A stretch of DNA of 64,000 nucleotides from Tropicimonas isoalkanivorans. GTDB lineage: Bacteria > Pseudomonadota > Alphaproteobacteria > Rhodobacterales > Rhodobacteraceae. This document shows, piece by piece, positions 27,443 through 36,325 of the stretch. Every line of letters starts with the position of its first letter. Positions within the stretch are counted from its first letter, which is position 1. A program made the translations under genes and the position numbers. The DNA is taken from assembly GCF_900112335.1 (NCBI RefSeq), contig NZ_FOLG01000005.1, positions 172,003 to 236,002 on the forward strand. Reading direction: 5' to 3'. A model generated the notes under the pieces. It ran no database searches. It saw only the letters and a program-made list of their open reading frames with translations, and had not been told where the DNA came from.

Positions 27443-28192
27443 TCAGTGCGACGGATGCAGTGCGTCACGAAGGTAGACGCAGGTCAGGATGGTGAAGACA
27501 TAGGCCTGCACGACGGCGACCAGCAGCTCCAGCCCGTACATGGCGACCAACGCCAGGATGGAGAACGGCGCCACCACGGCTACGCCGGCGAAGCCCGCGA
27601 ACACCTTCATCACCGCGTGGCCGGCCATCATGTTGCCGCCAAGTCGGATGGAGTGGCTCACCGGGCGCACGAAGTAGGATATGATCTCGATCACCGCCAG
27701 CACCGGCCGCAGCGGCAGAGGTGCGCTCTTGACCCAGAACAGCTCCAGGAATTTCGGGCCGTTCTTGATGAAACCAATTGCCGTGACCGTGACGAACACC
27801 GCCAGCGCCAGCACCGCCGTTACCGCGATATGGGACGTGGTGGTGAAGGCCATCGGAAGGAGGCCCAACAGATTGGAGAAGACGATGAACATGAAGAGCG
27901 TGAGGATGTACGGGAAGTACTTCAGGCCGTCCCGTCCGGCGACGTCCTCCACCATCTTGTAGACGAAGCCGTAGGCCAGTTCGGCCAGCGACTGCCCGCG
28001 CGTCGGGATGATGGCCCGACCCCGAGAGCCGACGACCAGCAACAGCGTGATCACCAGCACCGTGATTGCCATCCACAACGTGACGTTCGTGGGCGTGTAC
28101 CAATGAACCGTGTCGCCCCCGAACAGGGGTTTGACCACGAACTGATCCATCGGGTGAATCTGGATGCCGCCGCCGTGCGCTTCCTCTGCCAC
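27443..28192 (-). CDS. atpB: F0F1 ATP synthase subunit a
   Basis: The 249-residue integral membrane subunit forms the proton half-channels. It has the essential Arg in '[14 protein letters not shown]' and the conserved '[15 protein letters not shown]' and '[10 protein letters not shown]' regions. It starts three bases after the atpI stop and precedes atpE by 61 bases. Six membrane segments are visible. Confidence 0.96.
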   Translation of the reverse strand: MAEEAHGGGIQIHPMDQFVVKPLFGGDTVHWYTPTNVTLWMAITVLVITLLLVVGSRGRAIIPTRGQSLAELAYGFVYKMVEDVAGRDGLKYFPYILTLFMFIVFSNLLGLLPMAFTTTSHIAVTAVLALAVFVTVTAIGFIKNGPKFLELFWVKSAPLPLRPVLAVIEIISYFVRPVSHSIRLGGNMMAGHAVMKVFAGFAGVAVVAPFSILALVAMYGLELLVAVVQAYVFTILTCVYLRDALHPSH

Positions 28193-28195
28193 GTT

Positions 28196-28576
28196 TCAGT
28201 CCCTCTCGTCCCGTGCGGCGCCAGCCGCCTGCTTCTCGTCCGCGGCATCCGCCGCTTGAATGTCTTCCCCGGCGCCCGTCGCCCCGGATTTCTGGATCTC
28301 GTTCGCGGTCCGCATCATCGTCTTGATGCCCGCGACCAGCCCCAGCAGTATGAACAGCACCAGCAGGAAGGGCTTCGTGCCTAATAGCGCGTCCAGCCCC
28401 AATCCTATGCCGAGGCCGATCACGATGCCGGCCACCAGCTCTGTCACCATCCGCCAGGCGACGTTCGCCTGGTTGTATTTGTCCGCCGCCGGTGAGCCGG
28501 TCGCTTCCTCACCCCGAGCCGCCGCGATCCGCTCCTCGAGCCGCCGCAGCCGCTCGCTGTCGCTGTCCTCCGCCAC
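28196..28576 (-). CDS. atpI: AtpI/AtpZ-like ATP synthase assembly protein
   Basis: The 126-residue protein has a charged N-terminus with a short helix (SERLRRLEERIAAARGE), two membrane helices ('VAGIVIGLGIGLGLDALLG' and 'FLLVLFILLGLVAGIKTM') and a tail rich in Ala, Glu and Asp. This matches the AtpI family that helps assemble the c-ring. The GTG at 28576, preceded by GGAGGG, is preferred over an ATG at 28615. It is the first gene of the F0 operon. Confidence 0.85.
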   Translation of the reverse strand: MAEDSDSERLRRLEERIAAARGEEATGSPAADKYNQANVAWRMVTELVAGIVIGLGIGLGLDALLGTKPFLLVLFILLGLVAGIKTMMRTANEIQKSGATGAGEDIQAADAADEKQAAGAARDERD

Positions 28577-28604
28577 GGCAGCCGCCCTCCGACAATTGAT
28601 GCGG

Positions 28605-28634
28605 ACACTAGGCAATAGGAGGGGCCAGAGTCAA
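28605..28634 (-). promoter_or_regulatory. Candidate sigma-70-type promoter of the F0 operon
   Basis: On the minus strand TTGACT is followed after 18 bases by TAGTGT, about 30 bases before the atpI GTG. An AT-rich stretch lies immediately upstream (28655-28700). The -10 match is only partial. Confidence 0.45.
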
Positions 28635-28907
28635 TCTCTTCCTGTGCAATTGTATACTGTCTTAAGATATTGTTTTTAAATAGAAAAATTTATCACCGCC
28701 GCCAAGGTTTCTGCGTTGCAGCGCAGGCCGGCTACAAATCTCAAATTCAACCAACCGGTTGACGATCCTTGGTCCGAACGGCCCCGCAACCATGCTCCGA
28801 AGCGCCTGCAGGGGAGAGGCGCTGGCGCAACTCGACCTTAAACGGCCCGTGCGGCTAGGATAATCGAGCGGCCTCTCACGCAGGACGCCTGATAAGCGGA
28901 GCACTCA

Positions 28908-29675
28908 ATGAATCCCGACCGCAAACGCGTTGCACTGGTTACGAATGCTAGCGGCTTTGCCGGCCCCGGCGCCGTCACCGGCCTACTGGCAGGCGGGTTT
29001 CGTGTGTACGCGCAGGACCTGTCGTTCTCCGACGCCGAGGCATGGGACGCGTTCGCCCAGGGCCGCGCCGCCCTCGAAGCGGTGACCTCGGACGATCCGA
29101 CCGAGGTTATTGGTCATGTTGCGGCGCGCGAGTCGCTGCTCGACGCCATTGTGAGCAACGACCACTACCCTGCCCCGAGCGCGTTACCCGACTGCGCGGA
29201 TCTGACGGAGTTCGATGCCAACTACCGGGCTCTGGCCCGGGCGCCCTTCGCCTTGATCCAGCAGGCGCTTCCGATCCTGACACGGCAGGAGAGGGCAAAC
29301 ATCGTCATGGTCACCTCGAACCGCACCCGCCTTCCGCTGTCCGGCGGCGCCTTTCCCGATGCCGCACGCGCGGCGGCAAATGCCCTAGTCAAATCGCTCG
29401 CTGTCGACCTTGCGTCGCACGGCATCGCCGTCAACGCTGTTGCGCCGAACTTCCTTTATAGCGAGGCCTACTATCCCAAGGCCGTTTTCGAGCAGACCGA
29501 GGCAGGCCGCGCGCACGTCCGGAACAGCGTCCCCGCCGGCCGCCTGGCTGCTCCTGAGGAGATCGGCGAGGTGATCCTGTTTCTAGCCAGCCTCAGGACG
29601 CGGTTTCTTACCGGCGCGGTGCTGGACTTCTCTGGCGGTTGGCCCTTCGGACAGCCCCGGCCGGATATCGGCTGA
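28908..29675 (+). CDS. Halohydrin-dehalogenase-like SDR protein lacking the catalytic Tyr
   Basis: The 255-residue SDR-fold protein lacks the glycine-rich NAD motif and has instead T12-x4-F17-x-G19, the pattern that defines the nucleophile pocket of halohydrin dehalogenases (HheA to HheG). 'IVSND', 'APNFLYSE' and 'FLASLRTRFLTGAVLDFSGGWP' also follow HheC closely. The HheC triad S-x12-Y-x3-R is here S137-x12-Pro150-x3-R154: Ser and Arg are kept but Tyr is replaced by Pro, with Phe149 next to it. It may be a non-catalytic or altered-function relative. It is divergent from the ATP synthase operon, and no clear ribosome-binding site is seen. Confidence 0.75.
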   Translation: MNPDRKRVALVTNASGFAGPGAVTGLLAGGFRVYAQDLSFSDAEAWDAFAQGRAALEAVTSDDPTEVIGHVAARESLLDAIVSNDHYPAPSALPDCADLTEFDANYRALARAPFALIQQALPILTRQERANIVMVTSNRTRLPLSGGAFPDAARAAANALVKSLAVDLASHGIAVNAVAPNFLYSEAYYPKAVFEQTEAGRAHVRNSVPAGRLAAPEEIGEVILFLASLRTRFLTGAVLDFSGGWPFGQPRPDIG

Positions 29676-29913
29676 CACCATTCCCCTGAGACCGGTCAGC
29701 GTGAGAACCGCCCTTTTCGGCTGCCTCGATCGTATGCACCGAAAGACGCGCAATTCGGGGGCCGAATGCCGAGGGGTTTGCACGGTCTTTCGGCGCACCC
29801 GGACTGCGGCATGTCGTTTCTGCAATGCGGCAATGCGGGGCTGAAGGGTGGAAGGGTTAGCGGTAACGGCCTAGGTTCGTGAGCAGGGAAGGAAACGCGA
29901 AAGGACTGATAAC

Positions 29914-30111
29914 ATGAAAGACTATCCTCAGCAGTACATCGCTGGCGTTCACCTCCAGAGCGCCGACCGTATCGACATTCAGCAGATCGAGAGAGAAGCC
30001 GCGCGGCTCCGCGCCGAGTTCATCGCCGACAACGCTCGTGCGGCGTGGCGCGGTCTGGCCGGCCTGTTCCGGTCCGGCAAGGTCGGTGGCAAGGCCCAGA
30101 CGGCGGCCTGA
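29914..30111 (+). CDS. RSP_7527-type small protein
   Basis: This 65-residue protein has the pattern of a short Rhodobacterales family: 'RIDIQQIEREAARLRAEFIADNARAAWRGL' (shown as family pattern: I-E-R-E-A-x-R-L-R-A-E). It is helical and basic at the C-terminus, with no signal peptide. AAAGGA precedes the ATG. The function of the family is unknown. Confidence 0.7.
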   Translation: MKDYPQQYIAGVHLQSADRIDIQQIEREAARLRAEFIADNARAAWRGLAGLFRSGKVGGKAQTAA

Positions 30112-30194
30112 CGTCAGAATTCCGGCGCGCGGCCCTGCGGGGCTGCGCGCCACCCTCCCTTTCCCACGGGAACCGGTCGTCGTAGGCTCTTTTC

Positions 30195-30536
30195 ATGCAG
30201 CCCTCGCTCGACCAGATCTTCGCAGCCCTTTCGGACCCGACTCGCCGACGGATCCTGACCATGCTGCTCGAAGACGACATGGCGGTAACGGATGTCGCCT
30301 CGCCTTTCGACATGTCCCTAGCGGCGATCTCCAAACATCTCACCATCCTCACCCGCGCCGGCCTCATCAGCCAGGAAAAACGTGGTCGCGTGAAGTGGTG
30401 CAAGCTCGAACCCCATGCTCTCAGGGACGCATCTGTCTGGATGCAGGGCTTCGGGCAGTTCGAACCCGTCAATCTCGACGCATTCGAGCGATTCCTTGCA
30501 CAGGAACTGGCGGCCTTACAGCAGCGGGCAGAGTAG
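30195..30536 (+). CDS. ArsR-family transcriptional regulator
   Basis: The 113-residue winged-helix protein starts with the ArsR pattern 'FAALSDPTRRRILTMLLEDD' and has the recognition helix 'SLAAISKHLTILTRAGLI'. It lacks the cysteine metal box, so it is one of the non-metal ArsR members that often control a neighbouring SRPBCC/START or transport gene. No such partner is adjacent. The convergent neighbour is an EamA transporter. Confidence 0.88.
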   Translation: MQPSLDQIFAALSDPTRRRILTMLLEDDMAVTDVASPFDMSLAAISKHLTILTRAGLISQEKRGRVKWCKLEPHALRDASVWMQGFGQFEPVNLDAFERFLAQELAALQQRAE

Positions 30537-30620
30537 CTTCTTGCGACGACCGCGGAGGCCGCAATTTTTCAGACGAAAGATCGTCAAGAATTATTGGAAA
30601 TACGCGGCGCCCGGCGATGC

Positions 30621-31523
30621 TCAGTCGCCCTCGAGCAAGAGAACAAGAGCCAGAACCGTCAGCCCCGCCCCCGCCGCCACGAGAACGGGCGGTGCCGGCT
30701 GGCCAAGCGCCACTTCCCAGCCGATGACCCAGGTCGGAACAAGATAGGTATAGGCCATGACCTTCGCCGCCGGCAGACGCATCGCGGCGTATTGCACGAG
30801 GACAAACGTGACCGCCGAGGCAACGACCGACACATATGCGAGCGTAATCCACACAATTGCGGGAAGCGCGGCCCAGTCGGTCGCTGATATGTCCCGCCAG
30901 CCGTAGGCAAACAGGATCAGGGTCGCCGCGACGAGCATCCCGAAGGTGAAAACAAGCGGCGATTCCCCCCGGTTGAGCCTTGGCACCATGGGCGCATAGG
31001 CTGCATGCGCCACGCAGCCCCAGAAGAAAATGGCCTCTCCGCGCCCGATCTCGAAGGTCAGCAGCGCCGCAAGGTCTGCACGAAAAATGACCCACAGCGC
31101 CCCTGCCGCACCGATGGCCAGCGCAACCGCGATCCGCCCCGTCATCCGCTGACGTTCCAGCAGCCAGCCAAAGCCCGCCGCCATCAGTGGCGTCAGGGTG
31201 AAAACCGCCGCGGCGGACACGGGCGGCGCGGTTTTCAAGCCCTCGAACATGGTCACGAAGTAAATTGCGAAGAGCCCGCCGAGCACAAAGTACCGCCAAG
31301 GCGCGGCAAGTGCGGCGCGCGGAAGTCCCGTCACCGCCGCCGAGGCCACGCCGATGATCACTGCAGCGATCAGGAACCGAACGGCGTTCAGCGCGGCCGG
31401 CGCGATCAGGCCGGCCGACAGGGCGCCAAGCGAAAACGACCCCGCCACCAATGCGGAGAACAGCAGCATCGCCGCATGGCCGCGACGGCCCTGCCCCGGA
31501 ATCCTGACACGGCTTGCGTTCAC
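30621..31523 (-). CDS. EamA-family (DMT) transporter
   Basis: The 300-residue protein has ten hydrophobic segments and two EamA repeats, as in RhaT and YdcZ-type drug/metabolite exporters. The start is the GTG at 31523, overlapping the LysR stop (GTGA), so regulator and transporter are translated together. An upstream extension would run inside the LysR gene. Substrate unknown; amino acids or metabolites are usual for the family. Confidence 0.88.
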   Translation of the reverse strand: MNASRVRIPGQGRRGHAAMLLFSALVAGSFSLGALSAGLIAPAALNAVRFLIAAVIIGVASAAVTGLPRAALAAPWRYFVLGGLFAIYFVTMFEGLKTAPPVSAAAVFTLTPLMAAGFGWLLERQRMTGRIAVALAIGAAGALWVIFRADLAALLTFEIGRGEAIFFWGCVAHAAYAPMVPRLNRGESPLVFTFGMLVAATLILFAYGWRDISATDWAALPAIVWITLAYVSVVASAVTFVLVQYAAMRLPAAKVMAYTYLVPTWVIGWEVALGQPAPPVLVAAGAGLTVLALVLLLEGD

Positions 31524-32407
31524 GCCAGGTCCGCCGCCTTCTGCTTCAGAAATGCCACGAGCGTCTGGACCTTTGCCGTGCGATGCAGGTCCACGTGCGT
31601 CACGAGCCAAAGGTTCGAGTGCCATTCCTCGCGGGGCGGCAGCATTTCGACGAGATTCTCGTCGGCGTGCCCGTCGCCCACCGCCATGAAGCCGATTCCT
31701 GCGCCAGCCCGGATCGCATCGATCACGGACCGGAACTGCGATGCGCGATAGAAGATCCGATCCGCAGGAATGGTCTCAAGCATCCACCGAAGAAAGGGCG
31801 CCCTGGGGCTCATTTCATCCGGTGCCACGTAGCGATGCGCCTCCCACTCGCCGTCGATCAGTGGTCCGTACCGTTCGATGTATCGGCGCGCGGCATAAAG
31901 CGTCTGACGCTCGACCGCGAGGGGTTGCACCACGTTGTCGGGTTGATCGGGACGCATCCCCGCCCGGATGGCCACGTGCGCCTCGCCATATTCAAGTTTG
32001 AAAAGGCGGTTATCGGTCAAGAAGCGAACCCTGATATCGGGATGGATTTCCATGAACTCCACCAGCAGCGGCGCAAGGCGGGCGGAGAGCGAGGGCAGAG
32101 AGGTCACGATCACCTCGCCCGCCACATCTGAGCCCCGCCCACGAATCCGGCCCACAAGTTGCGTGAACTGATCGTCCGTGGTGCCCGCGACTTGCAACAG
32201 ATCCAGCCCCGCCTCGGTCGGAGTGTAGCCCCGGGCATGCCTCTGGAACAACTTTGTGCCGAGCCGCGCCTCCAGAGCATCGACGTGGCGAATGACGGTT
32301 GCGTGATGCACGCCAAGGGCCTCTGCCGCGCCGGAGACGGTCCCCAGCTTGGCCACGAAGTAGGACGTCCGAATCTCATCCCACGCTTCGACTGTCATAA
32401 AGTTCAA
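31520..32407 (-). CDS. LysR-family transcriptional regulator
   Basis: The 295-residue protein has an N-terminal LysR helix-turn-helix ('FVAKLGTVSGAAEALGVHHATVIRHVDALEARLG') followed by a type-2 periplasmic-binding-like effector domain. 'SAAARLG' is replaced by a close variant. Another ATG lies three codons inside the frame. It is followed directly by the EamA transporter, which it may control together with itself. Confidence 0.9.
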   Translation of the reverse strand: MNFMTVEAWDEIRTSYFVAKLGTVSGAAEALGVHHATVIRHVDALEARLGTKLFQRHARGYTPTEAGLDLLQVAGTTDDQFTQLVGRIRGRGSDVAGEVIVTSLPSLSARLAPLLVEFMEIHPDIRVRFLTDNRLFKLEYGEAHVAIRAGMRPDQPDNVVQPLAVERQTLYAARRYIERYGPLIDGEWEAHRYVAPDEMSPRAPFLRWMLETIPADRIFYRASQFRSVIDAIRAGAGIGFMAVGDGHADENLVEMLPPREEWHSNLWLVTHVDLHRTAKVQTLVAFLKQKAADLA

Positions 32408-32603
32408 CCCGCCTCGCCAGAAAGGGAATTCGCTGTGCGCAGGTGAACAGAAAATGCGGGGAGATCAAAGACTCTTTTTCCGGCCACTCCCAGGATTGTT
32501 GGGGCGTGCGCACCCTCATCGCGGTTTTTGGGCAGGAGGGCGACGGAATGTGCATCCTGCCGCGTTGGTAGAACATCGCAGACATGGACAAGGACATACT
32601 CCC

Positions 32604-33482
32604 ATGACACGCAGTTTCATTTCCGGCCTCGCCCTCGCCGCCTTTATTGCGGCCCCGGCGATGGCCCAGCAGGCCGCGCCCTCACAACCGTCGCCGGGTC
32701 AGAATTTCCTGAGCATCTGGGACGAGGACGGCGACGGCAAGGTAACGCTCGAAGAGCTGCAAGCCCGCCGCGGAGACGCTTTCCTGAGCTTCGACGACGA
32801 TGAGGATGGCACCTTGAGCCGGGAGGAGTTCGATGCCCTCGCGGCGGCGCGCCAGAGCGGAATGCAACGTCCCGACGGGCGCGGCATGCGTAACCCGCAG
32901 GGCCGGAGGGCCCTCCGGTTCGAGACGATGGACGCCGACGGCGACGGCAGCCTGAGCCAGGACGAGTACCTTGCTGCCGCCGAAGCTTGGCTGCAAGCGA
33001 TGGACGCCGATGCCGACGGGGCGCTCACGGAGTCCGATTTCGGCCCGGGCGCGCGCCGCGCCGCGCCGGGGACCGGTATGGCCCAAGGCCCAGGACAGGG
33101 TCGGGGCGGCCAGAGTCAGGGCTGGGGCATGGATCAGGCGCCCAGTCAGATGATGGGACAAGGCCGCGGCATGGGGCAGCGCCAATCCCGTGGGTACGGC
33201 TGCGATCGCGATGGGTACGGCAAAGGCCAAGGCCGGATGCAGCACGGCATGATGGATGATGACGGCAGCCGGATGGGTCATGGCGCAATGGGCCGACACG
33301 GCAGGGGCCAGAACGGAATGGGTCACGCCGGGATGGGGCAAGACGGCATGGCTGCGCCCTTCCAAGCTTTCGTCACTGGCGACGGCGCGCTCTGGGTGGT
33401 CGATGGCAGGACGGGCGATGTCCTGCTGTGCACGCCGGGCGGCGCGGACGGCACGCCGACATGCCAGAAGGCCAGCAATTAG
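32604..33482 (+). CDS. Exported EF-hand protein with Met/Gly/Gln/His-rich repeats
   Basis: The 292-residue protein has a Sec signal peptide (residues 1-21). Four EF-hand loops follow: DEDGDGKVTLEE, DDDEDGTLSREE, DADGDGSLSQDE and DADADGALTESD, so calcium binding is likely. Residues 155-250 are a low-complexity region with repeats of G-M-G-Q, G-R-G-M-G and H-G-M/G-H, rich in Met, His, Gly and Gln. The C-terminus is a compact tail with two Cys ('LLCTPGG', 'TCQKASN'). Met/His clusters could bind copper or another soft metal. AGGA precedes the ATG. It is divergent from the LysR gene and alone in its unit. Confidence 0.8.
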   Translation: MTRSFISGLALAAFIAAPAMAQQAAPSQPSPGQNFLSIWDEDGDGKVTLEELQARRGDAFLSFDDDEDGTLSREEFDALAAARQSGMQRPDGRGMRNPQGRRALRFETMDADGDGSLSQDEYLAAAEAWLQAMDADADGALTESDFGPGARRAAPGTGMAQGPGQGRGGQSQGWGMDQAPSQMMGQGRGMGQRQSRGYGCDRDGYGKGQGRMQHGMMDDDGSRMGHGAMGRHGRGQNGMGHAGMGQDGMAAPFQAFVTGDGALWVVDGRTGDVLLCTPGGADGTPTCQKASN

Positions 33483-33803
33483 GCAGAGTCGCGCAGGGGC
33501 GGGGCGCCATAGTCGGCCCGCCCATTGGTACGAACGGCCTCCACTACACGCTGTGCAGACAACGCGAATCCACATTTGCGAGCCGCTCTGCCCGCCGTGA
33601 ATCTGGCGACGTCCTCGGTGGCAACCACGGCCGCAGGGCCGCGAGCACCTGACCCGAACGTGCGGTCCAGCATGTTCCACGTCGCGACTGCGCAAATTCG
33701 CACAGTAAGGACGCAATTCCTCAAGATTGATTGCAAATACGAAGAGCGCAAATTGTCGGGCAAGGAACAACCACAGCCATATGCCCCGAGAGGAGCTTTC
33801 GAC
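33483..33803. promoter_or_regulatory. azoR upstream region with two palindromes
   Basis: No gene is recognised in these 321 bases. Two imperfect palindromes stand out: CGCGAAT-CCAC-ATTTGCG at 33563-33580 and ACTGCGCAAATTCGCACAGT at 33687-33706. They share a CGC-AAAT half-site, which suits two operators of one regulator controlling azoR. A minus-strand frame across the region has no recognisable product. Confidence 0.4.
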
Positions 33804-34394
33804 ATGACCACGAACACCATTCTCCGCATCGACACCTCTGCACGCCGCGCGAACTCCGTGAGCCGGACCCTGACCGACGCCATTGTGGCCCGGTTTCCTG
33901 AGGCGAGCGTCACCACCCGCGACTTGGCCGCAGCCCCTCTGCCGCACATCAATGAGGGCTTCGTCACCGTCACGAAGGGCAGCGCGCAGGACACGCTGAG
34001 CGACACCCAACGCGACATGATCGCCCTGTCCGACGCGCTGATCGAAGAACTGCGGGCCGCGGACACCATCGTCATCGGCCTGCCCGTCTACAACTTTGCC
34101 GTGCCCTCCGGCCTGAAGGCCTGGATCGACCTCGTCGCGCGGGCCGGTGAGACGTTCCGCTATTCCGAGGCCGGTCCCGAGGGCCTGCTGAAAGGCAAAC
34201 GCGCGATCATCGCTATGGCCTCCGGTGGCACCGAGGCGGGATCCGAGATCGATTTCGCCACGCCCTACCTGCGCCACGTGCTGGGCTTCATCGGGATCAC
34301 CGATATCGAATTGGTGAAGGCCGACCGTCTCGCGTTCGACCCCGAGGGCACCATGAAGGCGGCTCAAGAACAGGTTGCGACGCTCGCGGCCTGA
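33804..34394 (+). CDS. azoR: FMN-dependent NADH-azoreductase
   Basis: The 196-residue flavodoxin-fold enzyme starts with 'ILRIDTSARRANSVSRTL' (FMN phosphate loop). It also has 'IVIGLPVYNFAVPSGLKAWID', 'AGETFRY' and 'ASGGTEAG', all typical of AzoR. It reduces quinones and azo dyes by two-electron transfer with NADH, protecting against quinone and electrophile stress. GAGAGGAG precedes the ATG and a strong terminator follows, so it is monocistronic. Confidence 0.93.
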   Translation: MTTNTILRIDTSARRANSVSRTLTDAIVARFPEASVTTRDLAAAPLPHINEGFVTVTKGSAQDTLSDTQRDMIALSDALIEELRAADTIVIGLPVYNFAVPSGLKAWIDLVARAGETFRYSEAGPEGLLKGKRAIIAMASGGTEAGSEIDFATPYLRHVLGFIGITDIELVKADRLAFDPEGTMKAAQEQVATLAA

Positions 34395-34423
34395 TCCACT
34401 ACCAATACGTTCCTCCCGCGAAA

Positions 34424-34450
34424 GGCGGCGCCGCAGGGCGCCGCTTTTTT
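34424..34450 (+). terminator. Rho-independent terminator after azoR
   Basis: A perfect 8-bp stem (GCGGCGCC with GGCGCCGC, loop GCAG) is followed by six T residues, 30 bases beyond the azoR stop. Confidence 0.93.
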
Positions 34451-34680
34451 GTTCGGACGACTAGCCAACAGCCCGACGCGCGTTGCCCGACAATCCGCTC
34501 CGATCCCGCACCCCGCACCATTTTTAAGCGGGGGGCGCCGCTCCTAACATTGTTTCCAAAACTGGGAGCTTTATTGCCCCGAAAGCCCTTGCCGCAGGTG
34601 TTCAATTCGCGGATGCTCCAATCGGGGCAAGAGCAGTGGAGACAAGTCGTGGCGGCGGGTCGTCCCGGATCGCATGATCT

Positions 34681-36312
34681 GTGCCCGTGCCTTCGGTGAT
34701 ACAGGCAATGATTTCTGATGCGAGAGACTTGGAAGATGGCGCCCTGCTCGAGGCCGCCATCTGTATCGTGGGTGCAGGACCAGCAGGCATCACTGCCGCA
34801 TTGGAACTCGCGAAATCGTCAAGCCTGAAGATTCTTCTGCTGGAAAGCGGCGGCCGGGATTACGACGACGAGATCCAGGAACTCAACGACGGTCCCATAC
34901 TCGGCGACCCCTACCCCCCGCTGGTGGATTCGCGCCTGCGCTTCCTCGGCGGTGCCAGCAACCACTGGGCCGGCAACTGCATGCGCCTCACGCCGGTCGA
35001 CTTCGAAAAACGCGACTGGATGCCGGAAACGGTCTGGCCGATCACGTACGACGAGATCCTGCCGTACTATGATCTCGCGGCGCCCTATGTGGAGATCCAG
35101 GAAGACCGTCCGTTCGATTTCGACTACTGGATGAAGAAGCTCGGCGGCAAGCCGATCCAGTGGACCGAGGGCATCTTCGAAAACGTCGTTTCCTGCCCCA
35201 GCCCGCCCACGGCATTCGGCTATGTCTATGAAGACGCGCTCGCGGCCGCGACAAACCTGACGGTGATGCTGCACGCCAATGTGCTGGAGATCGAAACGAC
35301 CGAAAATGCCGCCGACGTTACAGCGCTGCGCGTGTCGAGCCTCGACGGTCCGAATTTCCGCGTGCGCGCAAAATCCTACGTGTTGGCCCAGGGTGGCATC
35401 GAGATTCCCAGGCTCCTGCTGCTCTCCGATAGCGTCGCCCAGACCGGTCTCGGGAACCAGTACGACCAGGTCGGCCGGTACTTCGCGGACCATTTCAGCA
35501 TCCGCCCGGCGCTTTGGCTCTGGCCGAACATCCCCGAAGAGCAACTCCGATTCTACAGCGACTACACCTACTTCGACACTGGCGGGTTCTGGGCCGTGGC
35601 CGGAGCATCGGACGAACTGCGCCGTCGCGAACAGGTGGGCGGGTTCATGTTTCACCTTATGCAGACGAGCATTGGCCCAGGGCGGGTGTCGACGGAGACA
35701 TTGGCCCGCTCCCTGCGGCATGGTGAGCTTCCGTCCTACCTCTCGTCGGAAGTGGTGAACATCTTCACCGATCTCGACGACGCGGCAGACGCTATCTTCA
35801 CGCGCGTCAGCGGAGGCAAGCACCTGTTCGAGCGAGACTGGATCGCGCCGTGGCTCAACTTCGAGTCGAGTCCCAACGCCGACAGCCGGGTGAAGCTCGT
35901 GGAGGACCGCGACAGCTTCGGTCAACGCAAAGTCGGTCTCGACGTGACGATGACCGAACAGGACATGCACACCGTCAGGCGTGCCGTCAGCCTGCTCATC
36001 GGTGAAATCGGCCGCCTGGGCTATGGCCGGGTTTGGACCGACGTTCTGCGGGAAGACTATGAATGGCCCACCATCGGGTATTGGGAGGGCCACAGCTACC
36101 TCGGCGAGGGCAAGCACGCCTGCAGCACGACCCGGATGTCGGAGTCGCCGCGGAAGGGCGTCGTCGACAAGAATTGCCGCGTGCACGGCATGTCGAACCT
36201 CTACATCGCCGGCAGCTCCGTTTTCTCGACCAGCAGCTACGCGCAGCCGACATTCTCGATCGTCGCCTTCTCGATCCGCTTGGCCGATCATCTCAAGAAG
36301 GTCCACGCGTGA
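34681..36312 (+). CDS. GMC-family FAD-dependent oxidoreductase
   Basis: The protein of up to 543 residues has the FAD dinucleotide motif 'IVGAGPAGITAALEL' near residue 30, 'LGGASNHWAGNCMRL' and the GMC C-terminal domain ('STTRMSESP', 'VVDKNCRVHGMSNLYIAGSSVF'). Homologues oxidise sugars, polyols or other alcohols. It is followed in 13 bases by a small Tat-signal protein of the sorbitol/gluconate dehydrogenase small-subunit type, so the two likely form a periplasm-exported complex by hitch-hiking. The start is uncertain: GTG codons at 34681, 34687 and 34696 and an ATG at 34708 are all possible and none has a clear ribosome-binding site. Confidence 0.85.
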   Translation: MPVPSVIQAMISDARDLEDGALLEAAICIVGAGPAGITAALELAKSSSLKILLLESGGRDYDDEIQELNDGPILGDPYPPLVDSRLRFLGGASNHWAGNCMRLTPVDFEKRDWMPETVWPITYDEILPYYDLAAPYVEIQEDRPFDFDYWMKKLGGKPIQWTEGIFENVVSCPSPPTAFGYVYEDALAAATNLTVMLHANVLEIETTENAADVTALRVSSLDGPNFRVRAKSYVLAQGGIEIPRLLLLSDSVAQTGLGNQYDQVGRYFADHFSIRPALWLWPNIPEEQLRFYSDYTYFDTGGFWAVAGASDELRRREQVGGFMFHLMQTSIGPGRVSTETLARSLRHGELPSYLSSEVVNIFTDLDDAADAIFTRVSGGKHLFERDWIAPWLNFESSPNADSRVKLVEDRDSFGQRKVGLDVTMTEQDMHTVRRAVSLLIGEIGRLGYGRVWTDVLREDYEWPTIGYWEGHSYLGEGKHACSTTRMSESPRKGVVDKNCRVHGMSNLYIAGSSVFSTSSYAQPTFSIVAFSIRLADHLKKVHA

Positions 36313-36325
36313 TGAGGAAATTCGT

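Noticed and set aside
33060..33360. Short direct repeats resembling a repeat array
   Set aside because: They are Met/Gly/Gln codon repeats within the EF-hand protein, not CRISPR: no conserved repeat-spacer structure exists.
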